Assembly: GCA_018381595.1 (NCBI GenBank)
Contig: JAGZRP010000014.1
Coordinates: 1-10,707 of the forward strand
Length of the DNA: 10,707 nucleotides
Reading direction: 5' to 3'
Origin: Bacillota bacterium
GTDB lineage: Bacteria > Bacillota_I > Bacilli_A > RF39 > UBA660
Each line of letters starts with the position of its first letter. The stretch's first letter is position 1. A model generated the notes under the pieces. The model saw only the letters and a program-made list of their open reading frames with translations, ran no database searches and was not told the DNA's origin. This document shows positions 6,968-10,707 of the stretch, one piece after another. The position numbers and the translations under genes were made by a program.

Positions 6968-8812
6968 TTAGCAAATCTCATTATACATACTTGCCTGTAA
7001 ATCCCAAAGTTGTTTGTATACACCCGAACAACTTAATAAATCTTTATGTGTTCCTTTTTGAACCGCTCTTCCTTTACTAAGTACCAAAATAAAATCACAA
7101 ACTTTACAACTATATAGTCTGTGTGAAATAAAGATACATGTCTTCTCATTGTATAGCTGATGGAAATCATTAAAAATGGCTTCTTCTGCAATCGGATCAA
7201 GCGCAGCAGTGGGTTCATCTAGTATAATAAATGGAGCATCTTTATATACGGCTCGTGCTATTGCAATTTTTTGGCTCTCACCTCCAGATATTTCTACTCC
7301 AGTATCAGAAAAGTCATTATATAAATATTGATCAAATGAAACGTTCAACTTTGTCATCCATTTGTCGATTCCTATCTTATGGAAAATATTCAATTCCTTT
7401 TCCATATCATATTCATCCTTTCCTGAAATAACATTTCCTAGTGTCAACGCCGGGAGAGAAAAATCTTGAAAAACTACACTAATCATTTCCCAATATTGTT
7501 TTTTATCATACTTTCGAACATCCACTCCGTTTATTTTTATGCACCCATGGTTCGGTTCGTAGAAACGACAAATTAGTTTAATTAGCGTGCTCTTCCCTGC
7601 ACCATTTTCTCCTACTAAAGCCATTTTCTGGTTTGATTTTAAAGTGAAACTTATATCCTCAAGTACCCAGTATTTCTGCCCTGGATACTTGAAGTAAACA
7701 TGTTCAAATAATATTTCATTAATACTTGAAGGCATTTCTACATATGCATCCGGCCTAATTTTTTCTTCTTGCATATCAAGAAGTTCCAAAAATGGCTGCA
7801 AGAATACACCAGTACTAATCATTTCTCCAGTCGATCCGATCATTGAAACCAAAGATTGAATAAATGTCTGAACACTGTTTATATATACAATCACATTTCC
7901 TACTGTAATTACTTTTGTATAAGCCTCACATATCGCCAAAATGTATATAAAAATGTTCAATATCTCATTGCATAGTACTGTGATACACGGAATTTTAGCC
8001 TTTTCTTTTCCTAATCTCTGAACAATTGTGTATCCAATAGATGATTTCCAAAGTTTATCAAAGAAACTACACAAATAGTCTCCTAAATCGAATATTCGTA
8101 TATCTTTACCAAAATGATAATTGGAAATAAGTTGCATATAAGAAAATGCACTTCCATTTGCCTGATTTGCCTTATCATTTAATTCCGACACTAGAATATT
8201 CTGTTTTGCTTGTAATTTAAGTGTAATAAATGTACAGATAATTAAAGTAACCACTAAAATTAAAATTGGAAATGATAATGTTGCAAAAGACTTTTTACTT
8301 GTGCTATGTTGTCCTATAAATATACCCATAAAAACAATCCCGGCTACTATTAGTGATGAAATATTTTTTACAATAATTTCAAAATTATTAATTACCCGAT
8401 CTATTCCACCATTTCTCATCTTAGCCTGTTCTATGTTACGTCTTAACGACTGAACTTTTGTTGATTCGATATCAACCAGTGATAATCTCAATTCATGAAT
8501 ACTTAGCCTCTTTTGAAAATATAATTCCAATTTTACTTCAGCAATTTCACGTTTCTTCCTAAATCCTCCTAGAACGAATCTAAACAATACATTAATCGCT
8601 AGCGTAATAATAATAATATAAGCAATAGTGCTAGCGCTTTTTTGTTCCATAAGCCCATCTATTATCATCTGTGTAGCAATCACATTTACATATGGTAGCA
8701 CTGCCTCAAGCACTGCAATAACTGTGACTAAAACGAATAGATACGGAACCATGTTGAATAAATAAAAAAACATTCGTTTTAGATTATCAATATATTTTTT
8801 TACGTCTTTCAT
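6968..8812 (-). CDS. ABC transporter half-exporter (TMD-NBD), second subunit
   Basis: This is a 614-residue type IV-fold ABC exporter half-molecule. An N-terminal membrane domain with several hydrophobic helices (for example about 18-45, 60-80, 150-175 and 180-200) is followed by an ATPase domain. The ATPase has Walker A GENGAGKST (401-409), Q-loop FQDFSLP, signature ISGGES, Walker B FIILDEPTAALD and switch histidine in ISHRL. No N-terminal C39 peptidase is present, so any leader removal must be done elsewhere, perhaps by the subtilase. A longer frame opens at 8887, but that start would overlap the upstream gene by 56 nt. The ATG at 8812 has AGGGAAGAG about 10 nt before it and a 19-nt gap from the upstream stop, so I prefer it. 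It probably pairs with the upstream ABC protein as a heterodimer exporting the operon's product. Confidence 0.9.
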   Translation of the reverse strand: MKDVKKYIDNLKRMFFYLFNMVPYLFVLVTVIAVLEAVLPYVNVIATQMIIDGLMEQKSASTIAYIIIITLAINVLFRFVLGGFRKKREIAEVKLELYFQKRLSIHELRLSLVDIESTKVQSLRRNIEQAKMRNGGIDRVINNFEIIVKNISSLIVAGIVFMGIFIGQHSTSKKSFATLSFPILILVVTLIICTFITLKLQAKQNILVSELNDKANQANGSAFSYMQLISNYHFGKDIRIFDLGDYLCSFFDKLWKSSIGYTIVQRLGKEKAKIPCITVLCNEILNIFIYILAICEAYTKVITVGNVIVYINSVQTFIQSLVSMIGSTGEMISTGVFLQPFLELLDMQEEKIRPDAYVEMPSSINEILFEHVYFKYPGQKYWVLEDISFTLKSNQKMALVGENGAGKSTLIKLICRFYEPNHGCIKINGVDVRKYDKKQYWEMISVVFQDFSLPALTLGNVISGKDEYDMEKELNIFHKIGIDKWMTKLNVSFDQYLYNDFSDTGVEISGGESQKIAIARAVYKDAPFIILDEPTAALDPIAEEAIFNDFHQLYNEKTCIFISHRLYSCKVCDFILVLSKGRAVQKGTHKDLLSCSGVYKQLWDLQASMYNEIC

Positions 8813-8831
8813 GATATAATACTCTTCCCTA

Positions 8832-10595
8832 TTATTGATAATAACTACTCTGGATCTGATACATTGATTTATAATGAGTGTCTTCATTCATGAGACTCTC
8901 ATGCGTTCCTTTCTCGATAATCTTTCCATTTTCCATAACGATAATTGAATCGCAAAAACTTGTTGATTTTAATCGATGTGATATTAAAATACAACTTTTA
9001 TTTTTTGCCAAGCTAATATATTTTTCATAAAAATTTTTTTCAGAAATTGCATCCATTGCAGCAGTTGGTTCATCTAAAATAAGAAGCTGTGCGTTTCCAT
9101 ATATAAGCTTAAATGCTACTCGTGCAAGTATTATTTTTTGTTCCTGCCCTCCAGATGGTACTATCCCATCTGGAAATAACATTTTCGTAAGCGGCTTAGT
9201 TTCATCCAAAAACTCTCCATCCAATCCAGCCATTTTCAGGCACCTCTTAATCTCTTCAACATTAGAAGTCGCCTCTCGAAAGGCTATATTTTCTGCTATT
9301 GACATTGGAAGTATATATGTATCTTGAAATGCTGTTGCCAAAAGCTTTTGATAATTAGATAATTTAATCTCTTCTAAATCAATTCCATTGATCAAAACCT
9401 TTCCTTTTGTTGGTTTATATAATCCACAAATTATTTTTACTAAGGTGCTCTTTCCTGCGCCATTTTTTCCAACTAAAGCAATTTTTTCATTATTACAAAG
9501 CGTCAAATTAATATTTTTTAAAATATAAGGTCCATCTTCATCGAACTTGAAAGAAACATCTTTCAATTCAATTTTGATTTCTTCATTTTTATCTAATTCT
9601 ATACCAGTATCAGAACATTCTCTCTCTACAAATTCTCTATATGTAATTATTTCCATATTTTTCTGACCAAGAGATGCTATATTGTTTGATAGTTCTGTAA
9701 AATAAGAAGATACACATGCTATCAATCCAAAATAAAGTATAAATTCCCAAACCTCTATTTGATTTATAAAAATGGCATGAATTATCACAAAATACGCAAA
9801 TGCATCTCGAATTACAAGCATAAAACCGTCCGAAAGGGAAAGATAAAAATTATAATTTGCGCTTTTATCAGCTATTCCAATCCGCATTTGAATTATATGA
9901 TCTATAATGTTTTGTAACCATGCCTGCATAGAAAATATTTTTATTTCTCTTATGCTAGTAGCATCTGTTACATAATTGAACAAATAGTTTATCTTCTTCG
10001 TTGATTCAGAAACAGGCTCACGTAATGCATTTTGCTTAAGACGAATTTTAGCTGCAATAAACAGGTGAATCACTGCAGTAACTATAAGTACAATTACAAT
10101 AGACCAATTAAATTTGGATAAAATAAATATATTTGCAATAAGACCAAGTAAATTTCCCATAATCGGTCCAATTAACGAAATCATTCCTGATATTCCAGTA
10201 TTATCATTAACTACAGACATTAATGCATTTTCGTATTTAATCTGACCTTCTGGGCTTTCTATATACGCATAGTCCACTTCCATCTTTTTTCTAAATAATT
10301 CTGATAAAAATCCCATTTTATTATTAAGAAGATAGGTTTCATAAATACTTGATATATAAGTCATTGTAATATTACATATTAATAATAACCCAAGAACTAT
10401 CGCTATTTTAAGTATAATTGAATAACACATATCATTGCTGATACCATTAACGACCAATGCTGGAAGTGTAGCCCCTGCCAAGGGAACAACAATTCCAATT
10501 ATAGCCTGTAACACAATAATTAAAATTACCCTTTTTTCATATATCCATGTTTTTAATAAGACATACCATATATTGTTCAATATATTTTTTCTCAT
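8832..10595 (-). CDS. ABC transporter half-exporter (TMD-NBD), first subunit
   Basis: This is a 587-residue ABC exporter half-molecule and the first gene of the operon in the window. The membrane domain (about residues 15-310) has hydrophobic segments near 22-50, 60-85, 140-180 and 260-300. The ATPase domain has Walker A GKNGAGKST (376-384), Q-loop AFQDTYILP, signature PSGGQ (Pro in place of the usual Leu), Walker B LLILDEPTAAMD and ISHRL. No C39 peptidase domain is present. The frame can be extended to a GTG at 10634, but those 13 extra codons lie in insertion-sequence-like DNA. The ATG at 10595 has AAAGGGA just upstream (GGG 7 nt away) and matches the start of the conserved region. Both Walker B glutamates of the ABC pair are present, so both sites could hydrolyse ATP. 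The substrate is unknown; a modified peptide is inferred from context. Confidence 0.9.
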   Translation of the reverse strand: MRKNILNNIWYVLLKTWIYEKRVILIIVLQAIIGIVVPLAGATLPALVVNGISNDMCYSIILKIAIVLGLLLICNITMTYISSIYETYLLNNKMGFLSELFRKKMEVDYAYIESPEGQIKYENALMSVVNDNTGISGMISLIGPIMGNLLGLIANIFILSKFNWSIVIVLIVTAVIHLFIAAKIRLKQNALREPVSESTKKINYLFNYVTDATSIREIKIFSMQAWLQNIIDHIIQMRIGIADKSANYNFYLSLSDGFMLVIRDAFAYFVIIHAIFINQIEVWEFILYFGLIACVSSYFTELSNNIASLGQKNMEIITYREFVERECSDTGIELDKNEEIKIELKDVSFKFDEDGPYILKNINLTLCNNEKIALVGKNGAGKSTLVKIICGLYKPTKGKVLINGIDLEEIKLSNYQKLLATAFQDTYILPMSIAENIAFREATSNVEEIKRCLKMAGLDGEFLDETKPLTKMLFPDGIVPSGGQEQKIILARVAFKLIYGNAQLLILDEPTAAMDAISEKNFYEKYISLAKNKSCILISHRLKSTSFCDSIIVMENGKIIEKGTHESLMNEDTHYKSMYQIQSSYYQ

Positions 10596-10601
10596 TAATG
10601 T

Positions 10602-10608
10602 TCCCTTT
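10602..10608 (-). promoter_or_regulatory. Shine-Dalgarno site fixing the ABC start at 10595
   Basis: AAAGGGA on the minus strand precedes ATG (10595-10593) with 7 nt between GGG and ATG. This favours the internal ATG over the GTG at 10634, which has no comparable site. The native operon sequence seems to extend at least to about 10610. Confidence 0.6.
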
Positions 10609-10618
10609 TGAATATTCT

Positions 10619-10707
10619 TGTGCGATGAAATCACACTTCCGGAAATTTGGAAATCAGAGTTCCGGTACTCGGAAATCGCCTATTTTGTGCTTGATGACTT
10701 ATCCATT
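10619..10707. mobile_element. Probable insertion-sequence terminus, perhaps IS21-like
   Basis: From about 10619 the base composition becomes less AT-rich. The sequence contains an imperfect palindrome (TGTGCGATGAAATCACA, 10619-10635) followed by two copies of a TTCCGG/GGAAATC unit. Multiple short repeats near a terminus starting with TG are typical of IS21-family ends, and an istA remnant sits at the other side of the operon. No transposase gene is visible before the window ends, so the family is a guess. It could instead be a repeat-rich operator region. Confidence 0.35.
10637..10677. repeat. Two direct repeats TTCCGG-N5/6-GGAAATC
   Basis: Copy one (10637-10655) and copy two (10660-10677) share TTCCGG at the left and GGAAATC at the right, with a period of about 22-23 bp. 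Each copy is itself partly palindromic (TTCC...GGAA). Such spaced copies suit protein-binding sites, for example transposase-binding repeats at an IS end. Confidence 0.6.

Noticed and set aside
8813..8887. 25-residue N-terminal extension of the second ABC protein
   Set aside because: It would overlap the preceding gene by 56 nt; the ATG at 8812 has a good ribosome site just after the upstream stop codon.
10596..10634. 13-residue N-terminal extension of the first ABC protein from a GTG at 10634
   Set aside because: The codons lie in IS-like sequence, GTG lacks a ribosome site, and the ATG at 10595 has a well-placed AAAGGGA.
1..10707. tRNA, rRNA, CRISPR array or riboswitch
   Set aside because: I saw no clover-leaf-like sequence, no regularly spaced repeat array and no conserved riboswitch core on either strand; the only tandem repeats are the two copies at 10637-10677.

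Overview
The window looks like an accessory region of a low-GC Gram-positive anaerobe, most likely a clostridial or Lachnospiraceae-type Firmicute. This rests on the strongly AT-rich coding sequence, purine-rich Shine-Dalgarno sites, TTG starts, and clostridial-looking IS66 and IS21 relatives. The species assignment is an inference; nothing in the window identifies it directly.

Left part (1-2416): insertion-sequence debris with visibly higher GC than the rest. An IS66-family element on the minus strand carries tnpA (1554-1895), tnpB (1208-1561) and a truncated tnpC (89-1054), and its tnpA-side end can be placed at about 1975. TnpC is cut off at residue 319, where a second GTAAG-type IS66-like end begins and runs off the left edge. 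On the other side, the IS66 end abuts a multiply frameshifted plus-strand istA remnant of an IS21-family transposase (1976-2250). The most economical reading is nested insertion: IS66 into istA, then another element into the tnpC of that IS66. Positions 2251-2416 hold no gene that I can support.

Central and right part (2417-10595): six tightly packed minus-strand genes that look like one operon (a 4-nt overlap and gaps of about 20 nt). In transcription order they are two ABC half-exporters (8832-10595 and 6968-8812), a class I SAM methyltransferase (6287-6949), an unusual 612-residue fusion of a cytosolic subtilisin-like protease with a P-loop domain resembling DUF1611 (4422-6260), a HemN/HemW-like radical SAM protein (3184-4401) and a second class I methyltransferase (2417-3187). 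Proteolysis, radical SAM chemistry, two methyltransferases and a probable heterodimeric exporter together suggest a modified-peptide (RiPP-like) or other small-molecule maturation and export cassette. No precursor peptide is visible inside the window, so the substrate is unknown.

Right edge (10596-10707): immediately upstream of the ribosome binding site of the first ABC gene, the sequence changes to a motif-rich stretch (two copies of a TTCCGG-N5/6-GGAAATC unit and an imperfect palindrome) resembling an IS terminus, possibly IS21-like. The operon may therefore have lost its native promoter and any upstream gene, such as a precursor or regulator, or these may lie beyond the inserted element.
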